Assembly: GCA_965198185.1 (NCBI GenBank)
Contig: CBDAOU010000002.1
Coordinates: 1,364,001-1,428,000, forward strand
Reading direction: 5' to 3'
Length of the DNA stretch: 64,000 bases
From: JAJECS01 sp965198185
GTDB taxonomy: Bacteria > Chloroflexota > UBA11872
In this document: positions 16,987-25,799 of the stretch, in pieces
Numbering within the stretch: position 1 is the first letter of the stretch
How the letters are laid out: each line of letters begins with the position of its first letter
Position numbers and translations under genes: made by a program
Notes under the pieces: generated by a model
Told to the model about the DNA's origin: nothing
The model's database searches: none
Seen by the model: the letters and a program-made list of their open reading frames with translations, nothing else

Positions 16987-18096
16987 CTAGGAAACTCCGT
17001 ACCGCTCGAGCGTCGCATCGTTGATCGTCACGCCGAGGCCGGGGGCGTCGGACGGGGCGACCCAGCCGGCGTCGAGCTCGAAGTCCTCGTAGGTCAACTC
17101 GTGCCGGATCGGTGACTCGGTCATCGCGTATTCGAGCACCTGCGTGTTCGGCACGGCCGCCAGCACGTGCAGCGAGGCCGCGATCGACACGCCGGTCTTG
17201 AACGTGTGGTTCACGAACCGGCGCTGGTGACGCGCGGCAAGGCGCCCCACGTCGACCATGGTCGAGAGGCCGCAGCGGCCGGGGTCGGCCTGCACCCAGT
17301 CCAACCCGCCCACCACGATCAGCTCCTCGAAATCGATCAGCCGGGACTCGGACTCGCCGCCGGCGATGGGAATCTCGCTCACCGCGGTGAGCTTCGAGTA
17401 GCCGGCAACATCCTCAGGATGGAGCGGCTCCTCCAGCCAGAACGGCCGGTACTCGGCGAATTGGCGCGAGCGAACCAGGGCCGTGCGCCAATCCCACGGC
17501 TGCCCCGCGTCGACCATCAGGTCCACGTCGTCGCCCAGACCTCGCCGCGCCTCGCGCACGAGGGCGATGTCGTTGGCTTCGCTCTGCCCCATCGGGCCCC
17601 AGCCGAACTTCGCCGCCGTGAAGCCGCGGTCGGCCAGGCGCGCCGCCAACTCGTAGGTATCCGCGGGCGTGTCCTGGAATAGCACCGACGCGTAGGCGCG
17701 CACCTGGCGCTGCTCGGCGCCGAACAGCCGGTAGATCGGCTGACCGTAGGCCTTGCCCGCGATGTCCCAGAGCGCGATGTTGACCCCGGCGACCGCATGG
17801 GCGCCGGCGCCGTAGCGCGTGTAGTACTGCGTGAGGTCGTAGATGCGCTGCATGCAGGCGTCGATGGCCAGCGGATCGGAACCCTCGAGCGCGCTGGCCA
17901 AGCCGCGCGTGATGCCGTTCGACAGCGGCGCCTCCACGGCTGCCCGCACCACGGTCGGCGCCGAATCGACTTCGCCCCAGCCCGTGATGCCGGCGTCGGT
18001 CTCGATGCGGATCAGGCAGGTGTCCTGCGTGCCGTCGGCGGCGGTGGTGACGTCGGGCAGTTGGAGAACGATGGCCTGGACGGAGGTGATTTTCAT
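16987..18096 (-). CDS. Mandelate racemase/muconate lactonizing enzyme family (enolase superfamily) dehydratase
   Basis: A 369-residue enolase-superfamily enzyme that abstracts a proton alpha to a carboxylate. The general-base Lys lies in AAKFGWG near residue 155. The metal ligands are Asp in MVDAGQ near 192, Glu in WLEEPL near 217 and Glu in IAGGESE near 243. The His of VNHTFKTG near 293 is the second base of the mandelate racemase subgroup. Sugar-acid dehydratases are the commonest function. The next gene on the strand is a DapA-family aldolase, which suits cleavage of the resulting 2-keto-3-deoxy acid. The start is ATG 18096. Confidence 0.88.
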   Translation of the reverse strand: MKITSVQAIVLQLPDVTTAADGTQDTCLIRIETDAGITGWGEVDSAPTVVRAAVEAPLSNGITRGLASALEGSDPLAIDACMQRIYDLTQYYTRYGAGAHAVAGVNIALWDIAGKAYGQPIYRLFGAEQRQVRAYASVLFQDTPADTYELAARLADRGFTAAKFGWGPMGQSEANDIALVREARRGLGDDVDLMVDAGQPWDWRTALVRSRQFAEYRPFWLEEPLHPEDVAGYSKLTAVSEIPIAGGESESRLIDFEELIVVGGLDWVQADPGRCGLSTMVDVGRLAARHQRRFVNHTFKTGVSIAASLHVLAAVPNTQVLEYAMTESPIRHELTYEDFELDAGWVAPSDAPGLGVTINDATLERYGVS

Positions 18097-18149
18097 GGCG
18101 AGGTCTCTGACGGGGGGCGGCGCATTGTGACCGATGCCCGCGACCGGCG

Positions 18150-19049
18150 TCAGGCCCGCAGCAGCGGCTGCAAGTTCTCCAAGATCGCCTCCAGCTCCGC
18201 GTGATCGGCGTCGTCGAGCTGGAGCGCGCCCGGCTGGCGCATGCGCGTTGACGCGAAGACACCCCGCCGCACCAGCACTTCCTTCAGCAACGCCGTTTCC
18301 AGCAGCACCGATAGATTGATGAGCGGCAACAGGCGATTGAATATCTCGCGCGCGCGCGCCGTGTCGCCACGCTGCCAGGCCTCCCAGACCTGGACGTGCA
18401 CGTCCACCGTGTCGGCCGCGGGCATGAAGCCAGTTGCCCCGCGCGCCAGCTCCGAGAGCATCCAGCGCCCGTAGTAGCCGCCGAACACGCCCACCGACCC
18501 CTCCGGCAGCGCCTCCAGCACGCCGCTGATGTAGTGCGCGCTCGGGTGCATCTCCTCTTTGATGTAGTGCACCGACTCGATGTCTCGCACCAGGCCGGCG
18601 AGAAACGCGGCGTCCATGCCCGCCTGGGAATGCTGCACGAACAGCGGCAGACCGGCGGCCCGGGCGATGCCCGCGTAGTAGGCCCGCAGCTCGTCCGGCC
18701 GTCCCGGCGAGAGGATCGGCGGCAGCGCCATGACGGCGCTTGCGCCGGCGCGCGCCGCGTGCTCGGCGTAGACCGCCGCCTGCGCGCCGCTGGCCGCTGC
18801 GACACCGGCCACCACCGGAACGGCGCCCGCGGCCGCGATGACCACCGCCTCGACCCCGGCGCGGCGCTCGTCGTCCGTCAGGTACTGAAACTCGCTGGCG
18901 ATGGCGGGATACACGACGCCGTGGACGCCGGCCCGCCGGCAGAACTGAACCTCTGCCGCCAGCGCGTCGAGGTCAAGCCGGTCCGCGTCGTCGAAGGGCG
19001 ACTGCAAGACGGGAAACACGCCGCGAAAACGCGGCTCGGCGCTAGGCAT
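18150..19049 (-). CDS. Dihydrodipicolinate synthase/N-acetylneuraminate lyase family aldolase
   Basis: A 299-residue class I TIM-barrel aldolase. The N-terminal GVFPVLQSPFDDADRLD is typical. The Schiff-base lysine is in HYIKEEMHPS near residue 169, and a GVFGGYYGRWM substrate loop follows. It is adjacent to the enolase-superfamily dehydratase and overlaps the SGNH hydrolase by 8 bp, so the three genes (19827 down to 16987) form an apparent operon. Together they could dehydrate a sugar acid and cleave the keto-deoxy product to pyruvate and an aldehyde. The true substrate is not readable, and a DapA role is unlikely in this context. Confidence 0.87.
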   Translation of the reverse strand: MPSAEPRFRGVFPVLQSPFDDADRLDLDALAAEVQFCRRAGVHGVVYPAIASEFQYLTDDERRAGVEAVVIAAAGAVPVVAGVAAASGAQAAVYAEHAARAGASAVMALPPILSPGRPDELRAYYAGIARAAGLPLFVQHSQAGMDAAFLAGLVRDIESVHYIKEEMHPSAHYISGVLEALPEGSVGVFGGYYGRWMLSELARGATGFMPAADTVDVHVQVWEAWQRGDTARAREIFNRLLPLINLSVLLETALLKEVLVRRGVFASTRMRQPGALQLDDADHAELEAILENLQPLLRA

Positions 19050-19827
19050 CCTCGTGAGGATCGACCGGCATGGCTCGCCGACCCTTGTAGCCGTAGTCGG
19101 CCATCAGCGTGGATTCATCGCGCCAGCGCTCGCCGGTGTGCTCCAATCGCTTGGTGCGAATGGCCAGCCCCGAGCAGCTTTGCGCCAGCGTTTGGAAGAT
19201 CGTGTGCGCGACCAGCCGGTGCCCCAGGTCGTTGGCGTGGACACCGTCGTAGTGCACCATCCAGGCCGCGCCGCCGTAGGCGTTGTAGACATCGCTGAAT
19301 AGGCAGTTCGTCGCCCGCGCGACCTGCTCGGTGACGAGGTTGTACGTTTCGAACACCTCGTGACTGCCTTCCTGAAAGTGCTCCCCGAGCCCGAAGTCGG
19401 TCATGTAGTACGGCCCCGGCAGCACGATCAGCGGATCGCATCCCGCCCGCACCTGCTCGATCACCGCCGTCATTTCGGTGCGGAACATCTCGGCCGGCGT
19501 ACCGCCGCGAGCGTCATTCAGGCCATAGGAAATCACGAGCAGATCGGGATCGTGATCGATCACATGCTTCTGCACGCGCTCGTTGGCCGCCGGCTTGCCG
19601 GAGTAGGAGTAGCAGGGCGCGCGCGTCGAGATGACGTTCGCCCCGATGCCGGTGTTTACCAGCTCGACCGGCTCATCCTGAAAGTCCGAGATCAGCCCGG
19701 CGAGCACGTGGGGCCAACTTCGCTCGCGCACGGAACTCCAGCCGCCGGCGGTTGTGCTTTCGCCGAGCGTGACGAGCTTGCGGAACGGCCGGGGATGCCA
19801 ATCGCGAGGAGGGGCGGGGTCCGACAT
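19042..19827 (-). CDS. SGNH/GDSL-type hydrolase
   Basis: A 261-residue serine esterase/lipase-type hydrolase. LVTLGESTTAGG is block I with the nucleophile Ser, GLND near residue 106 is block III with the Asn, and DGVHANDLGH near 206 is block V with the Asp-x-x-His dyad. No signal peptide remains when the ATG at 19827 is used. That start is preceded by GAGGACAG and removes an unlikely Arg-rich extension. The gene heads the dehydratase/aldolase operon and overlaps the aldolase. It may remove acyl groups from a carbohydrate substrate before catabolism. Confidence 0.82.
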   Translation of the reverse strand: MSDPAPPRDWHPRPFRKLVTLGESTTAGGWSSVRERSWPHVLAGLISDFQDEPVELVNTGIGANVISTRAPCYSYSGKPAANERVQKHVIDHDPDLLVISYGLNDARGGTPAEMFRTEMTAVIEQVRAGCDPLIVLPGPYYMTDFGLGEHFQEGSHEVFETYNLVTEQVARATNCLFSDVYNAYGGAAWMVHYDGVHANDLGHRLVAHTIFQTLAQSCSGLAIRTKRLEHTGERWRDESTLMADYGYKGRRAMPVDPHEDA

Positions 19828-19945
19828 GAGGGCTGTCCTCATTCGGCGAGCGTGCCGAGTGTGGCACAGGGCGGACGCCGCCGTGCAAGCCGAGAGGCGC
19901 ACAAGCCGTACGATGGCCTAGGGCATCGAAAAGGGCTTTTGAGAC

Positions 19946-20809
19946 ATGTTGATTGGCGTGGCGGGAGCGCTGCCGGCACGGCCGGCGGACATATCACCCG
20001 CCGACCTGGACCATCTCGCCGCGCTGGGCTTTCAGGGCGTGAGCGTCCCGCTCGGCGCACCGGGCGAGGCCAGTGACGAAGACCTTCACCACGCGCGCAG
20101 CATCATTGCCGACGCGGGCCTGGTGATCGCCCAGGCCAACGGTGCGTATGGATCGCTCGTCGGTCACAGTGGCGCGGACCGCCGCCGTGGGATCGACGGT
20201 CTGATCGCCCACATGCACGCCACGCAGGCCCTCGGCGCGCGTACCTGCTACGTCCGGCCCGGAGGGCTCAATCCGCGCGGCCCGTGGCATCCCCACCCGG
20301 AGCATCATCTCGACGCCACGTTCGACCGGGCGCTCGACAGCCTGCGCGCCGCCGCTGAGGCCGCCGAGGAATTGGACGTGGTCCTGGCGTTCGAGGGGCA
20401 CGTGCTGTCCACGATCGACCGGCCCGAGCGCGTGACCGCGATACTTGAAGCCATCGACTCGCCCGCGCTTAGCTTCAACCTCGATCCGGTGAACTTCATC
20501 GGCAGCATCTGGGACGCGTGGAGCCCGGACGCGGTCTTCGATCGCCTGCTCGACGGTGCCGGAGAGCGAATCATGGTGGCGCACTGGAAGGATTTCACAG
20601 TGCGAGAGGAACTTGTGCTGCACGTCGACGAGGTGGTGCCGGGTCAAGGCGTCGTCGACCACGTGCGGTGGCTGCGCCGGCTCAACGCGGCGCAACCGCG
20701 GGCGTGGGTGCTGCTGGAACACTTGACGCTCGATCAGCTCGCACCCGCCAAGCAGGCCCTGGACGACGCCATGGCCGGCGCCGGTCTGGCCTGGGGCGCG
20801 GTGCCGTGA
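19946..20809 (+). CDS. Sugar phosphate isomerase/epimerase family protein
   Basis: A 287-residue TIM barrel of the xylose-isomerase-like superfamily. VLAFEGHVLST near residue 147 carries the first metal Glu, FNLDPVNFIGS near 175 an Asp, and MVAHWKDF near 210 the metal His. A C-terminal WVLLEHLTLDQ completes the site. It is divergent from the SGNH operon and overlaps the SDR gene by 4 bp (GTGA). It is probably part of a sugar-acid or inositol-type pathway with the SDR and aldolase that follow. Confidence 0.82.
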   Translation: MLIGVAGALPARPADISPADLDHLAALGFQGVSVPLGAPGEASDEDLHHARSIIADAGLVIAQANGAYGSLVGHSGADRRRGIDGLIAHMHATQALGARTCYVRPGGLNPRGPWHPHPEHHLDATFDRALDSLRAAAEAAEELDVVLAFEGHVLSTIDRPERVTAILEAIDSPALSFNLDPVNFIGSIWDAWSPDAVFDRLLDGAGERIMVAHWKDFTVREELVLHVDEVVPGQGVVDHVRWLRRLNAAQPRAWVLLEHLTLDQLAPAKQALDDAMAGAGLAWGAVP

Positions 20810-21549
20810 CGACACTAGCCGGACGGGTCGTGACCATCACCGGCGGCGCGTCGGGCATCGGCGGCGCAACCGCGCGGCTGTGCGCGGCTCGCGGCGCGCG
20901 CGTGGTGATCGGGGACGTGGACGACGCCAAAGGCGAAGCCCTGGCGCGCGAGCTGACCGAGTTGGGTCTGGCCGCACAGTTCGCGCACGTCGACGTTACG
21001 CGCGAGGCCGACTGCGAACGCCTGATCCAGACCGCAACCGCCAGCTTCGGGCCGCTGGACGTCCTCATCACCTGCGCCGGGATCCTGCAGGGCGCCTACG
21101 TCGATATCGCGGAGCTTGACATCGACGTCTTCCAGCGGGTCCAGGACGTGAACGTGCGCGGCACCTTCCTCTGCATGAAACACGCCGTGGCGGCCATGGG
21201 CGACCGCGGGGGCACGGTCCTCCTGGTCGGGTCGGGGGCCGGCGTGACCAGCCGCAGTTCATCCGTGGCCTATGGCACCAGCAAAGCCGCCGTCCACGGC
21301 CTGGGCTTCATCGCACCGGCCCACCTGGCGGGGCGCCCCATCCGCATCAACACCGTGTGTCCGGGGAACATCGCCACGCCGCTCAAGCTGGCCAACGTCG
21401 AGGATGAGGGCCAAGCTCGCGAGTGGACGCGTGAAGCCGTTGACGCGGCCAAACAAGAATTACTAGATCCCGACGGCGTCGCCCGCGTGCTGGCCTTCCT
21501 CGCGTCCGATGAGGCCGACTACGTGCGTGGAACCGTGTTCACGGGTTGA
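20806..21549 (+). CDS. Short-chain dehydrogenase/reductase, C-terminus possibly altered
   Basis: A 247-residue NAD(P)-dependent oxidoreductase. TGGASGIG near residue 13 is the cofactor loop, CAGILQG the NAG-type motif, and Ser 145 region plus YGTSK near 160 supplies the catalytic Tyr-x-x-x-Lys. It ends abruptly at VRGTVFTG, where the family usually continues TVDGG plus a few residues. Removing one G from the GGG at 21543-21545 and one T from the TTT at 21550-21552 would give TVDSGHAA and a stop overlapping the next ATG (ATGA). Two homopolymer errors or a short deletion are therefore suspected. GTG 20806 overlaps the previous stop. Confidence 0.87.
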   Translation: MTTLAGRVVTITGGASGIGGATARLCAARGARVVIGDVDDAKGEALARELTELGLAAQFAHVDVTREADCERLIQTATASFGPLDVLITCAGILQGAYVDIAELDIDVFQRVQDVNVRGTFLCMKHAVAAMGDRGGTVLLVGSGAGVTSRSSSVAYGTSKAAVHGLGFIAPAHLAGRPIRINTVCPGNIATPLKLANVEDEGQAREWTREAVDAAKQELLDPDGVARVLAFLASDEADYVRGTVFTG

Positions 21550-21565
21550 TTTCGGGACACGCCGC

Positions 21566-22489
21566 ATGAAGGATCTCTATCCCCTCACGGGCGTCGTGCC
21601 GATCGTCAACACGCCCTTCACCGAGGACGACAAGCTGGACGTGGCATCCCTGGAACGCCTGCTCGAGGAAGGCATCGCCGACGGCGTGAGCGGCTTCATC
21701 GTTCCCGCGGTGGCGAGCGAAGTCGCCAAGCTCACGCCCGATGAGCGGCACGTCTATGTGCGCGAGGTGCTGCGAATCGTGGACGGGCGCGTCACCGTCG
21801 TAGCCGGCGCCAGCGATCCCGACGCGCGGCGCGCCCGCGCCCTGGCGGAGGACGCCGTGGCGCTCGGCGTCGACGGCGTGCTCTGCGCGGTGCCGGTGCC
21901 CCTGATCGAGGATCACGACGGGGCCGTGAAATATTTTCGCGAGGTCGCCCGCGCCGGCATGCGCCTGCTCATGATTCAAGACCTGCATTGGGGCGGCTAC
22001 GGCATGGCCCGCGAGACGCTCATGCAGCTCTGGGACGAGCTGGAGTCCTTCCGCTGCCTCAAGCTCGAGACGGTGCCCTCCGGCGCCAAGACCACCGAGC
22101 TGATCGACGCGACCGGCGGCCGGCTTACCATCGGCTGTGGCTGGTCGCTGCCGCAGCTCATCGAGGCCCTCGACCGCGGCACGCACTTCATGACCACCAC
22201 GGCCATCAACCGGCCATTCGTGCACATCTTCCGGCTGCACCGGGCCGGTCGCCGCGACGAAGCGCGGGAGCTATTTCACCGCGTGGTGCCGTTTCTGGCC
22301 TTCGCCCACCAGTACATCGACATCTCGGTCCACTTCTACAAGCGCTACTGCGTGCGCCGCGGCCTATTCACAACCGCCCGCGTGCGCGAGCCGATCATGC
22401 CGTTCGACGCCCATCACGCACGGGTCGCGGACGAACTGATCGAGCTGATCTGCGAAATCGAGGACGAGCTGGGTCCGGCTAGCGCGTGA
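21566..22489 (+). CDS. Dihydrodipicolinate synthase family aldolase
   Basis: A 307-residue DapA/NanA-family aldolase beginning MKDLYPLTGVVPIVNTPFTE. The Schiff-base Lys lies in FRCLKLETVPSG near residue 172. The C-terminal half has YKRYCVRRGLF, not seen in true DapA. It is the third gene of the 19946-22489 plus-strand operon after an isomerase and an SDR, so a keto-acid lyase function is favoured. ATG 21566 is chosen because the upstream extension is the SDR tail in another frame. The stop overlaps convergently with the aminotransferase by 11 bp. Confidence 0.87.
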   Translation: MKDLYPLTGVVPIVNTPFTEDDKLDVASLERLLEEGIADGVSGFIVPAVASEVAKLTPDERHVYVREVLRIVDGRVTVVAGASDPDARRARALAEDAVALGVDGVLCAVPVPLIEDHDGAVKYFREVARAGMRLLMIQDLHWGGYGMARETLMQLWDELESFRCLKLETVPSGAKTTELIDATGGRLTIGCGWSLPQLIEALDRGTHFMTTTAINRPFVHIFRLHRAGRRDEARELFHRVVPFLAFAHQYIDISVHFYKRYCVRRGLFTTARVREPIMPFDAHHARVADELIELICEIEDELGPASA

Positions 22490-23804
22490 CGGGACGGCCC
22501 TGCGCCAGCGCCGTCAACACCTCGTCGGCAGCCTCCAGCGTGCGGTCGATATCGCTTTCCGTGTGCGCCGCCGAGATGTGATTGCGCTTGAGGGCCATCG
22601 GCAGCATGTAGAACCCGCGATCCAGCATGCCGCGGTGAAAGTCCGTGTACATCTCGTCATCGTTGCGCAGCAGATCGCGGTACGAGTGGACCGGCGGCGA
22701 CATGAAATAGGTCACGAACACCGAGCCGAATTGGCTGGCGAACGCCTCGATCCCCAGCCGCTGAATGATGTCGTCGAGACCGCGCCGCATGCGCTCGCCC
22801 AGATCGAACAGGCGCTCGTAAAACCCGGGCTCCTCGAGCGCCTTGATCGTGGCCAGGCAGGCCGCCATCGCCAGCGGATGCCCGTTGAAGGTGCCCGAGA
22901 AGAACACGTCGCCGTCGGAGGTGTTGAACTGCTGCATCAGGTCGCGGCGGCCGCAAATCGCCGCGCAGGGGTAGCCGTTGGCCATCGCCTTGCCCAGCGT
23001 GGTGAGGTCCGGCATCACGCCGCTCAGGGCTTGAAATCCGCCCAGCGCGTGCCGAAAGCCCGTGACCACCTCGTCGAACACCAGCACGATCCCGTGCTCG
23101 CGCGTCAGCGTGCGCAGCCGCGTGAGGAACTCCTGCTCGGGCATCACCACGCCGATTGCGTGGGGAATGGGTTCCAGAATCACGGCCGCGATGTCGTGGC
23201 CGCGCTCGGCCACTAGGCGCTCCAATGCCTCCACGTCGTTCCACTCCAGCACGATCAATTCCGCGTGCACGTCCGGCAGGATGCCGGAGGACAGCGGGTC
23301 CAGCCCGCCCACGCGGTCCGGCGGCGAGATGACGTTAGCCAGCAGATGGTCGTGCCAGCCGTGAAAGTGCCCTTGGAATTTGACGATCGCGCGGCGTCCG
23401 GTGGCCCCGCGCGCGACCCGCACCGCGTGGTAGGTGGCCTCGGAGCCCGAGGTGCAAAACAGCACCTGCTCCGCCGACGGCACGTGCTCCACGACCTTTT
23501 CGGCCGCCTGGATCTCGAGCTCCGTGGTCCCCACGCCCGTGAGGTCCAGCGTGCGCTGCTGCTCGGCCACGCCCGCGGCGACGTCGGGATGCGCGTGGCC
23601 CAGGATGATCGGCCCAAACGCGGCGTGGTAGTCGAGGTAGGCGTTGCCGTCGACGTCGTGGAGGTAGGCGCCCTCCGCTCGTGACCAGACGATCTGCGGC
23701 GCGACCTTGCGCAGCGAGGTGTTGACCCCGCCCGGAATCACCTGTCGCGCACGCTCGAACAGGGCCGTGGATGCGGCATGCGGCAATGAGGATTCCTGCG
23801 TCAT
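22479..23804 (-). CDS. Class III aminotransferase, glutamate-1-semialdehyde 2,1-aminomutase-like
   Basis: A 441-residue fold-type I PLP enzyme. CTSGSEATYHAVRVAR near residue 118 binds the phosphate, FDEVVTGFRH near 235 holds the PLP-ring Asp, and TLGKAMANGYP near 260 has the Schiff-base Lys. The overall layout (IPGGVNTSLR, GHFHGWHD) resembles HemL. No other heme genes are nearby, so an aminotransferase or mutase in the catabolic region is as likely as tetrapyrrole synthesis. ATG 23804 removes a non-conserved extension and leaves about 130 bp to the divergent yebC start. Confidence 0.85.
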   Translation of the reverse strand: MTQESSLPHAASTALFERARQVIPGGVNTSLRKVAPQIVWSRAEGAYLHDVDGNAYLDYHAAFGPIILGHAHPDVAAGVAEQQRTLDLTGVGTTELEIQAAEKVVEHVPSAEQVLFCTSGSEATYHAVRVARGATGRRAIVKFQGHFHGWHDHLLANVISPPDRVGGLDPLSSGILPDVHAELIVLEWNDVEALERLVAERGHDIAAVILEPIPHAIGVVMPEQEFLTRLRTLTREHGIVLVFDEVVTGFRHALGGFQALSGVMPDLTTLGKAMANGYPCAAICGRRDLMQQFNTSDGDVFFSGTFNGHPLAMAACLATIKALEEPGFYERLFDLGERMRRGLDDIIQRLGIEAFASQFGSVFVTYFMSPPVHSYRDLLRNDDEMYTDFHRGMLDRGFYMLPMALKRNHISAAHTESDIDRTLEAADEVLTALAQGRPVTR

Positions 23805-23893
23805 AGGCTGGGGCTCCGGTGACTCGGCGCCAGCATAGCCCGCGCTCCGGGCTTGCGATTCCCGGCACGCACAAATGGCGAACAACTCTGTCC

Positions 23894-23899
23894 TATACT
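23894..23899 (+). promoter_or_regulatory. Candidate -10 box before the yebC-ruvCAB operon
   Basis: TATACT matches the -10 consensus at five of six positions and lies 37 bp before the yebC ATG. No convincing -35 hexamer is visible at 16-18 bp spacing. Confidence 0.4.
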
Positions 23900-23935
23900 T
23901 CGAGAAATGCCGCGTGGCTCCAGGGAGTGCAGGCG

Positions 23936-24691
23936 ATGTCCGGCCATTCCAAGTGGTCGCAGATCAAGCGCCAGAAAGCCGCGAACGACACCAAGCGCGG
24001 GCAGATCTACACCAAGATCGGGCGCGAGATCACCGTGGCCGTGCAAGAAGGCGGCGCCGATCCGAGTGGGAACTTCCGGCTCGAACAAGCGCTGGCAAAG
24101 GGCCGCGCCGCGAACATGCCCAAGGACACCATTGAGCGCTCCATCCAGCGCGGGACGGGCGGCGGTCCGGGTGAGGGCGCGTCGCTGGTTGAGTTGACCT
24201 ACGAGGCCTATGGTCCCGCGGGCGTGGGGCTGCTCATCGAAGTGGTTACGGACAATCGCAATCGCGCCGTCGCCGAGGTCCGCAATGCCCTGACGCGGCT
24301 TGGGGGCACCTTGGCCGATTCCGGCTCGGTCGCCTGGCAGTTCGAGGTGCGCGGGAGTGTGGCGGTTGCCGTCGGCGACGCCGACCCCGAAGAGATCGAG
24401 TTGACGGCCATCGACGCCGGAGCATTGGATGTCGAGGCGGCGAACGGCACGGTGCACGTGTCCACGCCGGCCGCGGACTTGGCGCGCATGCGCCGGGAGC
24501 TCAGCGGCGCCGGGTACCAGATCACCTCGGCTGATCTGGTCCATGAGCCGACCACGCCAATGCCGTTGGATGCGTCCCACGCGGCGCGGGCCATCCGCAT
24601 GGCGGATGCGCTGGAGGAACTCGACGACGTGCAGCGCGTCTACACCACGCTGGAGATCAGCGACGATCTGCTCGCGCAGATGGCCTCCTAG
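23936..24691 (+). CDS. yebC: YebC/PmpR-family protein
   Basis: A 251-residue protein with the hallmark start MSGHSKWSQIKRQKAANDTK followed by RGQIYTKIGREI. It has the three-domain YebC length. The family is described both as DNA-binding regulators and, more recently, as ribosome-associated factors that relieve stalling at proline runs, so the exact role is open. It stands immediately upstream of ruvC, a common bacterial arrangement, and probably heads the operon to nnr. Confidence 0.95.
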   Translation: MSGHSKWSQIKRQKAANDTKRGQIYTKIGREITVAVQEGGADPSGNFRLEQALAKGRAANMPKDTIERSIQRGTGGGPGEGASLVELTYEAYGPAGVGLLIEVVTDNRNRAVAEVRNALTRLGGTLADSGSVAWQFEVRGSVAVAVGDADPEEIELTAIDAGALDVEAANGTVHVSTPAADLARMRRELSGAGYQITSADLVHEPTTPMPLDASHAARAIRMADALEELDDVQRVYTTLEISDDLLAQMAS

Positions 24692-24714
24692 CATCGCGCC
24701 AACATCCGGCTCGC

Positions 24715-25224
24715 ATGCCTGATCTGGTGACGCTGGGAATCGATCCCGGAACGGCGCGCTGCGGCTTCGGAATCGTTGCGGGACCGCGCGATGCGAGGGC
24801 CTTGCACTCCGGGTGCATCACCACCCGGGCCGGCGATCCGCTTGGGACCCGACTGGCAACCATCCGCGACGCGCTGGCCGAGCTTGTCGAGCGGCACCCC
24901 GTCACCGACATTGCGCTCGAGCGCCTGGGCTACGCGCGGCGTCTGACGACAGCAGCCCAAGTCGCCTACGCCACGGGCGTGGTGCACCTGGTGGCGGCCG
25001 ACCGTGGGCTGCCCGTGGAAGAGTATGCGCCGAAGGAAATCAAGCTGGCCGTGGCCGGCTACGGCGGCGCCGAGAAAGACGCGGTGCAAGCCATGGTAGT
25101 GCGGCTGTTGCGCATGTCCGCCCCGCCGACATCCGATCACGCCGCCGACGCGCTGGCGACGGCGATCTGCCACCAGCACTCGATCCGAGCCCGCACGCTC
25201 GAGCGTGCCTTGGGCGTCCGATGA
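24715..25224 (+). CDS. ruvC: Holliday junction resolvase RuvC
   Basis: A 169-residue endonuclease that cuts Holliday junctions made by RuvAB. LGIDPGTARCGFG contains the first catalytic Asp, IALERLGYA near residue 66 the Glu, and SDHAADALATAICH near 138 the C-terminal Asp pair. It overlaps ruvA by 4 bp (ATGA) and lies in the standard order ruvC-ruvA-ruvB. Confidence 0.95.
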   Translation: MPDLVTLGIDPGTARCGFGIVAGPRDARALHSGCITTRAGDPLGTRLATIRDALAELVERHPVTDIALERLGYARRLTTAAQVAYATGVVHLVAADRGLPVEEYAPKEIKLAVAGYGGAEKDAVQAMVVRLLRMSAPPTSDHAADALATAICHQHSIRARTLERALGVR

Positions 25225-25799
25225 TCGGGTATCTGGAGGGTCTGGTCATACGCACCGGCGATGACTCGCTGGTCGTCAAGGTCCACGGCACGGGTCTGGG
25301 GTTGGAAGTCGTGGTTCCGGCGCGGGCGCGCAAGTCACCCGGGCAGCCCGTTGAGCTCCACACGCACACGCACATCGGGTCCGACGCGGCCATCATCGCC
25401 GGCTTCGGGTCCGCGCAGGAGTTGGAAACGTATCGCCACCTCCTCGACGTGACCGGCGTCGGGCCGCGGATGGCGGTGCGGGTGCTCTCCAGTCATCCGG
25501 TCAACCGCATCGTGCAGGCGCTCGACGACGAAGATCCGCGACCGTTCCAGGCGGTGACCGGCATCGGGCGCAAGCTGGCAAACCGCATCATCCTCGAGCT
25601 GCGCGGCAAGTTGGTTCCCGAACCGGGGATCAGGCCGGGCCTGACGGGAGCCGATGAGGCGCTCGACGCGCTGGTGGGTCTCGGCTACACGCGAGTCGAG
25701 GCCCAGCTGGCGCTCGAGCAGGTCGCCGCCGAAGACCTTGGCGTGGCGGACCGAATCGCCGCGGCGCTGCGCGTCCTCGGGACACGAGTCACACCGTGA
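25221..25799 (+). CDS. ruvA: Holliday junction branch migration protein RuvA
   Basis: A 192-residue protein with the expected three domains: an N-terminal OB fold (MIGYLEGLVIRTGDDSLVV), two helix-hairpin-helix motifs (LLDVTGVGPRMAVRVL and FQAVTGIGRKLANRII, about residues 70-125) and the C-terminal domain (EALDALVGLGYTRVEA) that contacts RuvB. It binds the four-way junction and directs RuvB. ATG 25221 overlaps the ruvC stop, and its own stop overlaps ruvB. Confidence 0.95.
   Translation: MIGYLEGLVIRTGDDSLVVKVHGTGLGLEVVVPARARKSPGQPVELHTHTHIGSDAAIIAGFGSAQELETYRHLLDVTGVGPRMAVRVLSSHPVNRIVQALDDEDPRPFQAVTGIGRKLANRIILELRGKLVPEPGIRPGLTGADEALDALVGLGYTRVEAQLALEQVAAEDLGVADRIAAALRVLGTRVTP

Noticed and set aside
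23936..24691. YebC as a local regulator of ruvCAB
   Set aside because: The family has been assigned translation-related as well as regulatory functions, and no operator is visible, so no regulatory claim is made.
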